DNA from: Ipomoea triloba
Lineage: Eukaryota; Streptophyta; Magnoliopsida; Solanales; Convolvulaceae
NCBI RefSeq assembly: GCF_003576645.1
Contig: NC_044916.1
Coordinates: 29,024,101-29,088,100, forward strand
Reading direction: 5' to 3'
DNA: 64,000 nt
Shown here: positions 11,706-23,110 of the stretch, in pieces
Layout: every line of letters starts with the position of its first letter
Position numbering within the stretch: the stretch's first letter is position 1
Made by a program: the position numbers and the translations under genes
The notes under the pieces: generated by a model
What the model saw: only the letters and a program-made list of their open reading frames with translations
What the model was told of the DNA's origin: nothing
Databases searched by the model: none

Positions 11706-13380
11706 GTTCGTCCCGATTGAGTGGTGAAAAGTCTAAGAGGGGTGAATAGACTTTTCAAACTATTTCAGAATTTAACACGGTAAAGATTAGCTCCAAGAAT
11801 AGCAAGAATAAGTATGAAAATATATTCAATACTTTGCTCCCACTATATATTCAATACTTGACAATAAGATTTGGAGTGCACAACGGAATAAATGTATCTA
11901 AAGTATCTCCAGGATGAATTCACTATATAATCAACACTCCGGTACAAGATGTTGGAAAATAGCATGAAAATGACAATTTAAGTGGCTATTTTGTGGTACA
12001 AATAAATGTGGGGTTCACTTCCGATTTGGGTCGGGTCAAAGTGGATTCAGGTTCTTCGCAGTTAGAAGAAGAGATTGATATATTGTACGCACAAAACAGA
12101 TAATGGGTGAATGACAAATTAGTTCTCAAAGTTGACCCATTTGAGTTGAAAAAATGGTGGAAAAACTTTAGAATAAGGCTTTGTCCCACATTGGTTTGGG
12201 AAGTGGGTTTGCACCACTATTTATACAAGAACCTTTCTTAAGCTTAGTGAATTGTATAGCATAGAGGCTCTCTCTCGCGCGCAAGGGGGTGCAAATCAAA
12301 TCCCAAAATGAGTTCGAAAAGGCTTGAACTCGTATGTGCGGACACGAATGTCGTTCAAAAAATTGGCTGGCCTTGCGAGTTAAGTCATGCCAATTTTTCG
12401 CTCGCATATTTTTTCCAACGCGAAGCCTCTTAATTCGGCCTCTAGCCCTCGGCCAGGACCCGAGGACTTCTTGGTTCGGCCTCCTGGCTCGAGCTTCTGG
12501 TTGCACGACTCGCGTAATGGTTCGGCCTTCCGTAGCCCGAATCATTGGTCGAATAGTAGTCCATTCGTGTAATCTGAACACCTCGGTGTAACTCCTCGTC
12601 TCGGGTTGTGACCGTTCAAGTCTTGATTCATCTGTTACGGAATTAATACCGGGTTAATTCCAATTTTTATTATCTGAATCAATTCTCAGGTAGTGATCAA
12701 CCATTACAGGGGTTACAAGGCTGAGTTTATGATCAGATTAACTACTATGATTGAATGATATTAATTCCAACAACTCCTATATATAAGTTGATGGTAGAAG
12801 CAGTAGATTTACACAAAACGAAAAACACACTTTTCTCTCTCGAAACTCTGCTTCTACTATCTTCTTTGCATACTCGGTTCAGACCTTTGTTCTTGTTCGT
12901 TGGGTTTCGAAGTTTGAGTGCTCAAACTAGAAATCGAAGCTTGTTTTATCCTGGGAAACCTAGGCTACAACGCTCCTAGCACCGTGGGAGATAGCAAATA
13001 AGGTTTTAAGGACAGTGTAGTGAGTACACGACTCAAGCTTACCCTTGTCCAGAAATTTCTTTCGTTTTTGTGCTTGTTATTTTTCCTGGAAATATTATTT
13101 TCGTAATATTATTTCCTAATGGTCTAGTGCCTTGATCACAAAGCCAATACTAATCATAGCTCCGAGATTGCATGCCTTGATCACAAAGTCGACACCAATC
13201 TCACCATCTCAGGACCTTGATCACAAAGTCAACACTGAGCATAGGATTTCACAACTCTATGCTACTATCCTCTATCTACCCTTGGTAGAGATGTTGAAAA
13301 ACAAGATTTTCTTTCTTCCAACTTAGAGACTTCTAAAGGATTTCTCAATGAGTGTTGAGCATCTTTTCTTGGTGAAACTA
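11706..13380 (-). mobile_element. Nested Copia-type LTR remnants
   Basis: The segment starts TGTTCGTCCCGATTGAG. Read on the minus strand it ends with a TCTATTCACCCC-type stretch then GGGACGAACA, like the 3' end of the solo LTR at 29087-30949 (SIRE-like Copia). A second LTR-like unit on the plus strand (about 11951-13118, starting TGTTGGAAAATAGC) lies within it; it has a TCCCACATTGG motif and a TTTATA box near 12190-12225. Its 3' part is similar to the minus strand of 50534-50700. After it, repeats of CCTTGATCACAAAG continue. No gag or pol coding sequence remains. Confidence 0.55.
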
Positions 13381-14740
13381 AGAGCATCCACATTAGTTGT
13401 AGTTTTTTAGGAGTTTTTGCAGGTATGATTATGAAAAAGAATATGAGAGGGGAAGGAAAAAAAAGTGCTATTTACGCGCTCAAAGGGGGCATGCACTACA
13501 CGCGCCCTCAGGGCGCCCATTGTGCGTTGAACGCGCAGATGCCAATATTGTTATAATTTTCCTTTCTCCTCCTACGGCCCACAAATAACCCATTCTTCTG
13601 CAAATTAATTTTCACCTCTCTCCTCTCTCCTCTCTCCTCCCTCCTCCAACTCACCCTCTCTCACTTACATGTCATACAATAAACCAACAAATAACCATTG
13701 ATAAGGATGCCGTAAGAAGAATTCTTTTACTGCTCTTTTCTCTTTTGATTTCGTACATCACTAGTAAGCTCTCTCTTGTGTGTCCTTAAAGTCTTCACCT
13801 CCTTTTTATAGCTTTGCGATTTTGAAATTGCCCCGTGGAAAATAAACAATTTCAAATTTGAATTTTGTGCTTGATCTTGTAGTAGTGATTTGATATCTTG
13901 AATTTTAATACTGCAACTTTATAGATGTCAAGATAATTTTTTGACTTGTAAGATTTTTCTAATCTTGCAAGTAATCTTCTGAGCTTGTTTGTAGCCTTAT
14001 TTAATTTTGGCGGTGATCCCTGGCCGCTTCAAAGTTTATCTTGGATTCCTTGACTAATAAATTTTGCCTTCTTCAAATCCTAGCTCTTGCTTTAATTTGT
14101 GATTTCTTCATCTGGTGATGCCTCATTTTCTTTATTTCCTTAGCTTTGCCTTTGGATCGTGGCTCATGCCTTTAAGAAGTTTATCTTGAATTCCTTGACT
14201 AATCAATTTTGTCTTCTTCAAATCCTAGCTCTTGATTTAATTTTTAATTTCCTCATCTTATCATGCCTCAGTTTCTTTATTTCCTTAGCTTTACCTTTGA
14301 ACCGTGGCTCATGCCTTTAAGAGCTCAATTTATTATTTAAGACATTGTTTCAATACCTTGGCTCAAAATATAAATCATTGGCTCATCCTTGAAATTTTGT
14401 TCACCGTGAGTTTTGAAATCCTTACCAAAATCTTGGTTCAAATTGAAAACTTTGGCTCATTTCTTTATTTTTGCTTCCTGTAGGATTCGAACACTTCACC
14501 TTATTTCTTTGCTTTTAAACTGAAATTGTAGCTCTTTCTTTACAGTAATTAAAACCATGGCTCTTCTTTGCTCAATTTGATTTCATTTGCCTCTTACTGG
14601 ATTTGAACTTTGCACCATTTCCTTAGTTCTTAAAATTGAGACCATAGCTCTTCATTAAAACCGTGGCTCATTTCCATACCCAAATTATTTTCCCTATTTG
14701 ATATGTCAAAATGGGGGAAGAAAAGACAAGTTTACCCCTT
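13381..14740. other. Non-coding repeat-like sequence
   Basis: Starts with a GAGCATCCACATTAGTTG stretch resembling the ends of dispersed plant MITEs. Then come a CTCTCTCC-rich tract near 13615-13665 and a long region repeating the word TTGGCTCAT with variants (13985-14680). One near-duplicate pair is at 14028-14165 and 14175-14320. No gene recognised. Confidence 0.4.
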
Positions 14741-14834
14741 GATTTGATGATTTGCAAATGGAAATGGTAATAGAGGACCTATTTAAGTAACGTTTGATTA
14801 CTTAATGGATTTAAATTAGTAAAATTTTATGCAG

Positions 14835-15400
14835 AAGGCCTAATTAAGTAAATGTCAAATAGTCGAGGGACCCCAGAAGGCCTAATTAAGTAAATGTCAA
14901 ATAGTCGAGGGACCCCATTTGGTATTAACTCTTAAATGTCAAATAGTCGAGGGACCCCATTTGGTATTAACTCTAAATTTAAGTAACATTTGATTACTCA
15001 ATGGATTTAATTTAGTAAAATTTTATACAAAAGGCCTAATTAAGTAAATGCCAAATAGTCGAGGGACCCCATTTGGTATTAACTCTAAATTCAAGTAACA
15101 TTTGATTACTCAATGGATTTAATTTAGTAAAATTAAGTAACATTTGATTACTCAATGGATTTAATTTAGTAAAATTTTATACAGTTTGATTACTCAATGG
15201 ATTTAATTTAGTAAAATTTTATACAGAAGGCCTAATTAAGTAAATGTCAAATAGTCGAGGGACCCCATTTGGTATTAACTCAAAATTTAAATATTTGATT
15301 ACTCAATAGATTTAATTTAGTAAAATTTTATACAGAAGACCTAATTAAGTAAATGCCAAATAGTCGAGGGACCCCATTTGGTATTAACTCTAAATTAATT
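14835..15400. repeat. Minisatellite, about 40-110-bp nested units
   Basis: The phrase AAATAGTCGAGGGACCCC recurs at about 14858, 14899, 14941, 15052, 15249 and 15358. It alternates with TTGATTACTCAATGGATTT and AGAAGGCCTAATTAAG blocks. Unit boundaries shift, indicating repeated unequal exchange or slippage. Non-coding. Confidence 0.85.
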
Positions 15401-15480
15401 AAGATGGTACAATAAGACAAAGATATTATATAAAATATTGATTCATAGAAAAGTTATTAAGATCATACTATATGTGCATG

Positions 15481-16557
15481 TAGGGGTGGGAATAGGCCAG
15501 GCCCCTTCATAGGGGCCTACGGCCTGGCCTACTTAGGGCCTAGCTTGGCCTAGCCTATTTAATAAAAAGGTCAGGCCTAGGCCTAATTAGAAGCCTATTT
15601 AGTTAAATAGGCCTAGGCCTATATTTAAAAGCCTAGCCTACAAGCCCGCAGGCCTAACCTATATATATATATATATATTATAATATTTATATTTAATATT
15701 TAATTATTATATATTACATTTTATATCTAATATATATATATAACCTACAACCCTAATTCCCAATACCCAAATCCCAAATACGACTTACTAATTAGTAAAC
15801 AGTGTTAGATATTACTAGTTACTATTGCTATTATGCTAAATTGCTAATAATTAGTATTACTAATTACTAGCAATAATTCTGCTAGTCGTTTAGTGTTTAC
15901 AGTTTACTAGCAATGAGTAAAGTAGTAATACTAATGTAATATGAGCCTACTAGTAATTGATTGCAGGATTTATAGATTTGTAGTAATACTAGTAATTAGT
16001 AAACAATGCATTGTTGAATTTTGTATTACGAACTTTTACTTATTAAACTTGTGATGTTGGATATTGTATTATGAAATATGAATTTAATGATTTTGTCATT
16101 CATTATGAAATATGAACTTAGGTATCTTTTGTAAATTTTTTACATGTATAATTTAAAAGGCTTTAAAATGTAGGCTTTAAATAGGTTGAAGGCCTATTTA
16201 AATAGGCTCAAAGCCTATTTAGGATCTATTAAGGCCTATTTAAATAGGCTCAAAGCCTATTTAGGATCTATTTTGGCCTATTTAAATAGGCTCAAAGCCT
16301 ATTTAGGATCTATTTTGAAGCCTTTAAATAGGCTCAAAGCCTATTTAGGATCTATTTTGAAGCCTTTTTAAAGGTCTATATGTTAAATAGGCTTTTAAAA
16401 AGGCTTCAGGCCAGGCCAGACCAACTGTAGGCTCAGGCTTGAGCCTAAAAAAAAGCCTACATACAGGCTCAGGCCCAGGCCCAGGCTTTAGATTTCCATA
16501 GCAGGCCCAGGCCTAATTTTCTAAAGTCCGGCTCGGCCTAGCCTATTTCCACCCCTA
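15481..16557. mobile_element. hAT-type element with perfect 8-bp target duplication
   Basis: The element starts TAGGGGTGG and ends CCACCCCTA, exact inverted ends. It is flanked on both sides by TGTGCATG (15473-15480 and 16558-16565), an 8-bp duplication typical of hAT transposons. The interior is built from AGGCCTA/TAGGCCT words in both orientations. No transposase; 1077 bp, non-autonomous. Confidence 0.85.
16166..16390. repeat. Tandem repeat inside the hAT-type element
   Basis: A unit of about 57 bp (AAATAGGCTCAAAGCCTATT then AGGATCTATT) is repeated about four times. It produces an artificial open frame of KAYLNRL/KAYLGSI repeats that is not a real protein. Confidence 0.85.
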
Positions 16558-16565
16558 TGTGCATG

Positions 16566-17350
16566 TGCTTGTTTCGTGCTGAGTTTGTGAGTCATATCAA
16601 AGCCGTCAAGGGTAATTTTTTTATTTTTTTTTAACCTATACGGGTCAAAAGATTACTTGAATTATTAATATGAGTCGGATAATATGATTTAATATTTAGG
16701 GTTTGGTACTGTTCAGTATTTACGTTCGCAAAATTTTCTTACTTACAAATCGAGGTTAAAGGGAATAAGAGGTTCTTCTCCATTTTTTGAAATGCCACAA
16801 AAGAGAAGTTTGAACTTCTATCAGATTTTTCGCATGGAAACTTGCTCGCATAAATTGGTTTGTATACTGAAACTCAAGTTTTTCTTTTATTTTTAGATTT
16901 TGTTTATATGTGTTCTTTTGTGTTGATTTTATGTAAATAAATCTAGAAATGTTTAATCAAGATTGTAGCATTGTTATGTGTGTATAGGCTTTGCATAGAT
17001 CCATCTTTTTAAATCTAGAAAATGATATAATTATTTATAATTCGCTTTAAAAAAATTGAACACCATTCATTTGATATTAAGTTTTATATCATATGTTGTT
17101 TGGGTTGTACTTTTAAGATAAATTAAGATTTTATAGCTTATAGAGAGATTACATAGTATTGATCTAGTCTAATTTGATTATCGATTAGTGGTTGCTTCAT
17201 TATAGAATTTAGATTGTACCATTTGTTCACATTTTTTATTCCTATTTCGTGAGATCTGATTCATTAAGGACTGTCATTTACAAAAAGTATTATTGATTTT
17301 ATTTGATTTTTGATACCATTTATAGATTTTTTCATAAAGTATTCTCACTC
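16566..17350 (+). pseudogene. B3 module C: orphan first exon
   Basis: Exon 1 is 16792-16857 (22 codons, starting MPQKRSLNFYQIF and ending CSHKL), followed by a GTTTGT donor. It corresponds to exon 1 of copies A and B, where the FY-K-F residues open the first B3 domain. Here the frame and ATG are intact. No exon 2 follows: after about 130 bases of intron the sequence switches, near 16985, to the upstream flank of the next module. It is a gene fragment left by unequal exchange or truncation. Confidence 0.6.
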
Positions 17351-18065
17351 AAAAAGTTTTTTTTTTTTTTTTGGATTTTTAAAGGTTATTTGTTTTTTTT
17401 TTTCTTGTTGATTTTACACACACCCATGATGTGTGTGTGTATATATGTTATAATATATATAAGAAAATATATATGGTAATATTAATTGATGCATAAAGCA
17501 TGTATATATGAGAAAGTTAATAGTGCCAGTCAAATGAATTTGCCTAATACCGAGTTAAATTACAATTGGCAATGAGTATTTGTTACTATGGTTTGTAGTA
17601 TGTTATAACGATGTCCAATTGTCTATTCCCTAATAGACAATTGTTTACTTGTGGTTCACATTTTAATTTTTAATGTGAGTTGTTTATATAGGTCATTTTT
17701 TAAATCTAAACGGATCACAAGATTACTTAATTTGATAGTATGAGTCGGATTACAGTCAACAATTTGATATAATATGTAGTGGTGGGTAGTGTTTGGTACT
17801 TCCATCTACAAACTTTTCTTACTTACAAACAAAGGTTGAAGGGAAGAATTGATGTTCTTGTCCATTGTTGGTAATGGCACAAAAGCAAAGTTGTAACTTC
17901 TACACATTTTGCATGAAGGGTTGCTCACATAAATTGGTTTGTATACCGAAAGTAAGGTTTTTATTTTTTAGATTCTTTTTTTCGGAGTGTGCTTTAATTT
18001 TCTGTTAATTTTATGTAAATAAATCTAGAAATGTTTATTCAAGATTGTGGAAACATTATTATGTG
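17351..18065 (+). pseudogene. B3 module D: orphan first exon
   Basis: Exon 1 is 17874-17936 (21 codons, starting MAQKQSCNFYTF and ending CSHKL), with the same GTTTGT donor and the same upstream landmarks (TTTTCTTACTTACAAAC, AAAGGTTGAAGGGAA) as modules C and E. The intron start resembles module C and is cut at about 18066 by a MITE. After that the duplicated block of copy B begins. No downstream exons. Confidence 0.6.
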
Positions 18066-18265
18066 GGAAAAAGTGTCAAATTGACCCCTAAGTCGGGTGG
18101 ATAGTGAAATTAGGCACCCTAACTGAAAAAAGCTCCATCCAAACCTTCTAAATCGGTAAAACTGTTCAATTAAGTCCAAGTTGACATGTTTATCAGGTCA
18201 AATTCAGTTAGGAAGTCTAATTGCACTATCCACCCGACTTAGGAGGCTAACATGACACTTTTTCA
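18066..18265. mobile_element. 200-bp MITE with long inverted ends
   Basis: The left end contains AAAAAGTGTC and CTAAGTCGGGTGGATAGTG; the right end carries the inverse, CACTATCCACCCGACTTAG and GACACTTTTT. The arms are about 45 bases. Non-coding; target duplication not resolved. Confidence 0.7.
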
Positions 18266-18416
18266 TTTTTATTTTATTTTTTCAAAACAAATACTGTTTT
18301 TTTTACTTCTCTAAAAAAGCAAATATCTTTTTATTTATTAAAAATATTATTTATTATAAATAAAAAATAAAAATAAAAAAAAGCCACCAGCTGTTGGACA
18401 ACCGCGTCTGTCCGGC

Positions 18417-18625
18417 AGGATGGCCATGGCCGTCTTCTAGATTTGGAACGAGGGCTACGGCCATGACCGTCTTCCAGACGAAGGGGACTGGAACGAGGGC
18501 AGCGGCCATGGCCGTAGCCCTAGTTCTAGATCTAGGCCGTCTTCTTTAGACGGTCATGGCCGTCCTACTGGACAGCTACGATGGTCTATGAGGAAGAACA
18601 GCGACAACATGTGGCTGTTTTTTTA
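18417..18625. repeat. GC-rich block, right copy
   Basis: Partner of 1-232, with the same GGCCATGGCCGT words. It marks the left boundary of the right-hand duplication block. Confidence 0.65.
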
Positions 18626-19464
18626 AATATTATTTATTGAACCGTCGGTATACAATGTTTGTTTTTTGTAATATTTAAATATTTAAAATATTTAGATCAT
18701 TTATAATTATATGTATAATTCACTTGAAAAAACTTGTACACCATTCCTTTGATAGGAAATTTTTATATCATACAAAGTTTGGATTGTACTTTTTAATAAG
18801 AAATTAAGATATAGCATATAGAGGGATTATCGATCTACTCTTTGTTATTGATTAATGGTTGTTCTTTAAAGAATTTAAATCACACTGTTTGTGCACATTT
18901 TTTATTATTATTTAGATCACTATTTGTGCACATTCTTTATTCCTATTTTGTAAGATTTGAGTTATTAAGGATTGTCCATTACAAAATGTATTCTTCCATT
19001 TCTAAAACTGTTGATACAATTTATAATTTTTTCATATTCTCATTCAATTACTTGTTCAATGTTTGTCAACTCATTGGTTGTCATTTTGTGGCCACTTTTG
19101 ATAAGATGGGGATCATATGAATTTGCTTCATGCTGAATCATATTACAGTGGGAAACAAGTGTTTCGTACTATGGTTTGTAATCAGATTTGAGGCATTTCC
19201 ATCACTTAATTCATAGACCATGATTTGCTTGTAGTTTACATTGTGATTTTAAAACAAAATTCGAATGCTATAATACATCAGATAAATTACTTGCTCAACA
19301 TTTGTCAGTGTTAGTTGTCAGTTAGTGGATGCTTACCTTTAATAACTTAATGGGATCACATGATTACTTGAATTCTTTGAGGTAGTTACATCTACATAAA
19401 GGTGTCTCACTTGATTTAAAAAGGATAAAACGAAGAAGCTATGATCCATTATATATTGTTGGAA

Positions 19465-21497
19465 ATGGCACAAAAGAGAAGTGTTAACTTTTATAAGAAT
19501 TTTGTCCTGAGCTCACAAAAATTGGTTTGTATACACAAAACTCGATTTTTATATGTTTTTTTTTTCGTGTTTGCTTATGTGTTGATTGTATGCAAATGAA
19601 TTTGAAGATGTTTAATCATGATTGCAGCCTTTTTATGTGTGTTTAAATTAAGGCATTGTTTGTTCATGAGTTTGCTTTCTATTGAATCATATCAGAGTAG
19701 TATTGTTATGAAGGGCCAAGGGGTTATCTATTATGACTAGTATCTTCAATTGTTTAAGCTAAGGTTGTTTCATACCCTCTATAAATGTTTGGTTATGAAG
19801 AAAAAGTTGGAGTAGAAGATATGATCCAGTATATTATGGTAGGAAATGTGTAGCATACAAAAGAGAAGTTTAAGTTTAAAACCATACAAAATGCTGTGTC
19901 TTTTGTTAAGCGAACAACGAATCGTACAACCTATTTGATAGTTAAGGAATCCATTTTTCAGCATGTTCGTAGGGAATGGATTTCATTTCTCCTTACTTTT
20001 ATTTCTGATTCCTTGTATTTGGATCTTAATTAAGCAATATACTATCTTTTCTCTCAAAAAATGTTTGACCTATACACAAATTAAATCAACATTATATTGC
20101 ATGTTTGTTTGTTTCTATACTACTGAAATTGTGGATGGAGAATGTAGCATTGGTGTTTATATTGTTGCCTAACTAAACCTTAGCAAGCTTTCTAATTAAT
20201 ATTGAAAATAATTTCAGTTTGTTTCATTCATCAAGTTAACAAATTTAACCCGTTGTTTCCCTTCATAGGAAATTCCATCGTGCACGGAATCAGAGAGAAG
20301 AGATTTGAAAATGAGGGTTTTACTGAGGAATCGAGAAAAGAAAGTTTGGTTGGTCGAGATATCAAAAATTCGAGGTGCTATGTTTTTCGAGAATGGATGG
20401 GAAAAAGTGGTGAAGGATAATTGTGTCACTGATGGAGACCAATTGTTTTTTATCTATAAAGATTATGATGTGTTTGACTTCTTTGTAGTTGGCCCATTCT
20501 GCTCTGAAAAGATAGGGGTGGAAGGTGAACGTGCTAGAGTGGTAGAGGTTATAAGAAAGGAAAGTGGTGATGAGAGTCGAGATATATTTGTTTTGGTGGC
20601 AAATATCTGTAAATGTGTCAAGGAATATGTTAAGAAATAAGAGGATTCAGATATAGATACATGTATTAGTGTCAATAAGGATGTTAAGAAAGAAGAGTAT
20701 ACGGATTCGGATGCAAATGCAAGAGATGAGAATGATGATGATCATCATAGTATAGTAGTTACCCAGGATTATATGGATGCAACAGAAGAGGAGGACAATG
20801 ATAATGATGATGATCATACACTTCCCTAGGACAAAAAATTCGGGTCAAGTAAGTTTCAATTATTGTGAGTTAATTTTTAAAAATTTTCGTTTTGTGTCTT
20901 TTATATGTGATGCGATGTGATGCACTTCTGTATGATTGAGTTATTAATTATTATTTTTTAATTAGGTGGATCCAAAAAAGCTATTCCTGACCATTATGGA
21001 CTAGATCTTTTTCTATCAGGGCATTATATTCAACTTGAGAATGCTTATTTCGTGATGAGAATTAGACAAAAAAGGCGTGGTGATCTGGTAATTATTCTAG
21101 ATATCAATCTATTATATTAATTGTTGAGATTATGTGTGTCTAGCTAGCTTGTTTCTCGATCAATTACTTGACTTTGAATGGATGGGATGTGCAGTATGTT
21201 CTAAAGGAAATGATCAGGGATTACAATCTTCAATTACCTTCAACTGTGACTCTGCGTGACGCGAAAGGCAGAGAGTGGAAAACAATTGTAAAGGTTTGGG
21301 CTGATGGTCGAACATGGTTGTCTGGGGGATGGCGAGGCCGCCTATGCAGAAAGAACCTCATTGGGGAAGAAGATCAGTGCATTTGTGAGTTCCTGCCTTC
21401 TGAATTGGGGAATGATGAAGATAATATTGTGTTGCAGGTTACGGTTATCAAAGAGGATGGCCCCTTGCAAATGAGGAATGAAGATGAAGATATATAG
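19465..21497 (+). pseudogene. REM-type B3-domain gene, copy B (nonsense mutations)
   Basis: Exons are 19465-19524, 20269-20848, 20966-21087 and 21195-21497, all bordered by GT and AG. Exon 1 (20 codons, starting MAQKRSVNFYK) joins exon 2 in frame, giving a first B3 domain (FFENGWEKVVKDNC, DGDQLFFIYKDYDVFDFFV). An in-frame TAA at 20638-20640, where copy A has GAA, would stop the product at about 143 residues. A second in-frame stop, TAG, is at 20827-20829, where copy A has CAG. The second B3 domain (exons 3-4) remains open and ends normally at 21495-21497 with an acidic tail. Exon 4 lacks the 25-bp duplication of copy A. Either a pseudogene or a short single-B3 protein. Confidence 0.75.
19893..20070 (+). 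mobile_element. LINE 3'-end remnant in intron 1 of B3 copy B
   Basis: The plus strand reads a diverged RNase H tail (FVKRTTNRTTYLIVKES, then REWISF), similar in layout to FAKRSANRAAHTIARE of the LINE at 30955-31235. It ends in TTTTCTCTCAAAAAA. Same insertion as at 1591-1790. Confidence 0.65.
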
Positions 21498-21835
21498 ATA
21501 GAGCACACCTAGTTTGGTTATAACCGATTAGCTTTCAATTTGTTGGGTTTTTAAATTTGGCCTGGACTGGGGGGCCTAGAATAAGATGCATACATGCATG
21601 CTGTTGTTACATACTTCAATTGACATAATGTTTTGTTTTGGTGAATGGTGATGGACTGCATATCTCATTTAATTGTGTTTCTTTCAATTCAGATCTATTC
21701 TGGTTTTTAATTTGTATGCTATGTAGTTTCTGATGCATTCTTTTTCTATTTTCTGTAAATTTAATTTGGACTCAGTTTGTTTAAGGTCTATTGCAGCATG
21801 TATCAAACTACTCGGTTGCACTGACTAAGATGTAA
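21498..21835. other. 3' flank of B3 copy B
   Basis: Non-coding; matches 3239-3578. Ends with the TAA target duplication of the next element. Confidence 0.5.
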
Positions 21836-23110
21836 GGGCATGCTTGGTTGGGAGGAAAAACACTTCCTCCAAATCATGAAAAATGCATAGTTTTGGTTCA
21901 TTGGAACTCATTTTTCATTTCCTCATTTTTTAGGAAAAGAAATTCTGAGGTAGACCTTTGGATTTTGTTTTTCGGAGTGGTTGGGAAGAAATCCGCTCGT
22001 TTCTTCTTTTTCTTGCTGCGAGGACCTCCGCTCGTTTCTTCTTTTTCTTCCTACGACGGTGGACCTCCTCCAGATTGACGGCTTCGCTCTCTGCTGGCCG
22101 CCCTCCGCTCGGTGCAGCCCGTCTCGCCACTCTCCAATCGTCACCTCCGCCTTCGCCTCTCCTCTTTGGTCTATGCGTTCGCGATGGCGACAACGATTGC
22201 GACGCCGCCTCTCTGGCTCTACCGACTTCTTCGACTAGGAGAATGAGGATGGAGAAGATGGGGAGAAGAAGAAGATGGTAAAGAAAACCTAAATTTGGCC
22301 CAAAATCTTGCAAAAAGAAAGAGTAATTGGGCCCCAAATTGAAATAAAGTCTATTATTAATTTTATTATCATTATTAAATGTTTTTATACTTATTATTCT
22401 CATACCTTTTACCAATGTTGTAAATAGCGCCTAGGCGCTAAGCGACGCCTGACCACGTCGAGGAAGGCCAGAATTGGCCTCCTCCGCAACCGGGCGCTTA
22501 AGCGGGCTAGGCGGCCGCCCTGAAGCAGTCTGTCAAAGTGCCTCAAAAGCAGTCTGACCAAACCCCTTTGCCACGCCCACGGTTATCACCCCGCGCGATC
22601 ACGCCCCACCACCGGTCGCCAATCGCCAGTAGCAGTAGGGAATAGTGGTACTTCCTAATTAAGTTTCTAGTAGCAGTGATTCAGTGAAAAATGGAGAAAT
22701 GAATAGATATTTGATATAGGGACTCACCACCATTTGATATCAGCGTATCTAGACAAGCATAGGGAGTGGTAAAGTATAGTTGTATAGGACTCACCACCAT
22801 TTAAAGGAATTAAAACTTGGGAGTGGTAAAGTAAAGACTAAACAGACGTGCGAATTAGAAAAGCTTTTTTGGTATCCACAATTTAAATAATCTAATACTT
22901 AATTATGAAAAAACAAAAAAAAAAATGAAAATCGAACGCCTAGCATTTTTTTCAACATTGCCTTTTACTCCAACCAAACAATGAAATTTATATTCTCAGT
23001 AATTTCTTTTCCATCAATCAAACAATAAAATCCATTTTACTGGTGACTACTTTTCCATTGAATTTCACTTCTACTTTCTTTCAAATATTTTTCACAAACT
23101 AAGCGGGCCC
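21836..23110. mobile_element. Tourist/PIF-Harbinger-like element, compact copy
   Basis: Starts GGGCATGCTTGGTTGGG and ends with the inverse ...AACTAAGCGGGCCC. TAA flanks both sides (21833-21835, 23111-23113). 1275 bp, no transposase. It sits at the same position behind the B3 gene as the element at 3579-7032, so it was present before the block duplicated. The C+T-rich patch at 21990-22250 gives open frames on both strands, which I do not accept as genes. Confidence 0.75.

Noticed and set aside
12180..12230. TCCCACATTGG plus TATA-like box, resembling a plant snRNA promoter
   Set aside because: No snRNA sequence follows, and the motif sits in an LTR-like unit; Copia LTRs commonly carry this motif.
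13615..13665. CTCTCTCC tract considered as a core promoter or 5' leader
   Set aside because: No coding exon or RNA follows within several kilobases; it appears to be simple repeat sequence.
14835..15400. Regular repeats considered as a CRISPR-like array
   Set aside because: Units are joined without unique spacers of uniform length and the context is a plant nuclear genome; it is a minisatellite.
16186..16371. Open frame of KAYLNRLKAYLGSI repeats
   Set aside because: Pure translation artefact of a 57-bp tandem repeat inside the hAT-type element.
21930..22415. 161-codon minus-strand frame and overlapping plus-strand frames
   Set aside because: Overlapping frames on both strands of a C+T-rich patch inside a Tourist-like element; the related sequence at 3780-4160 does not conserve any of them.
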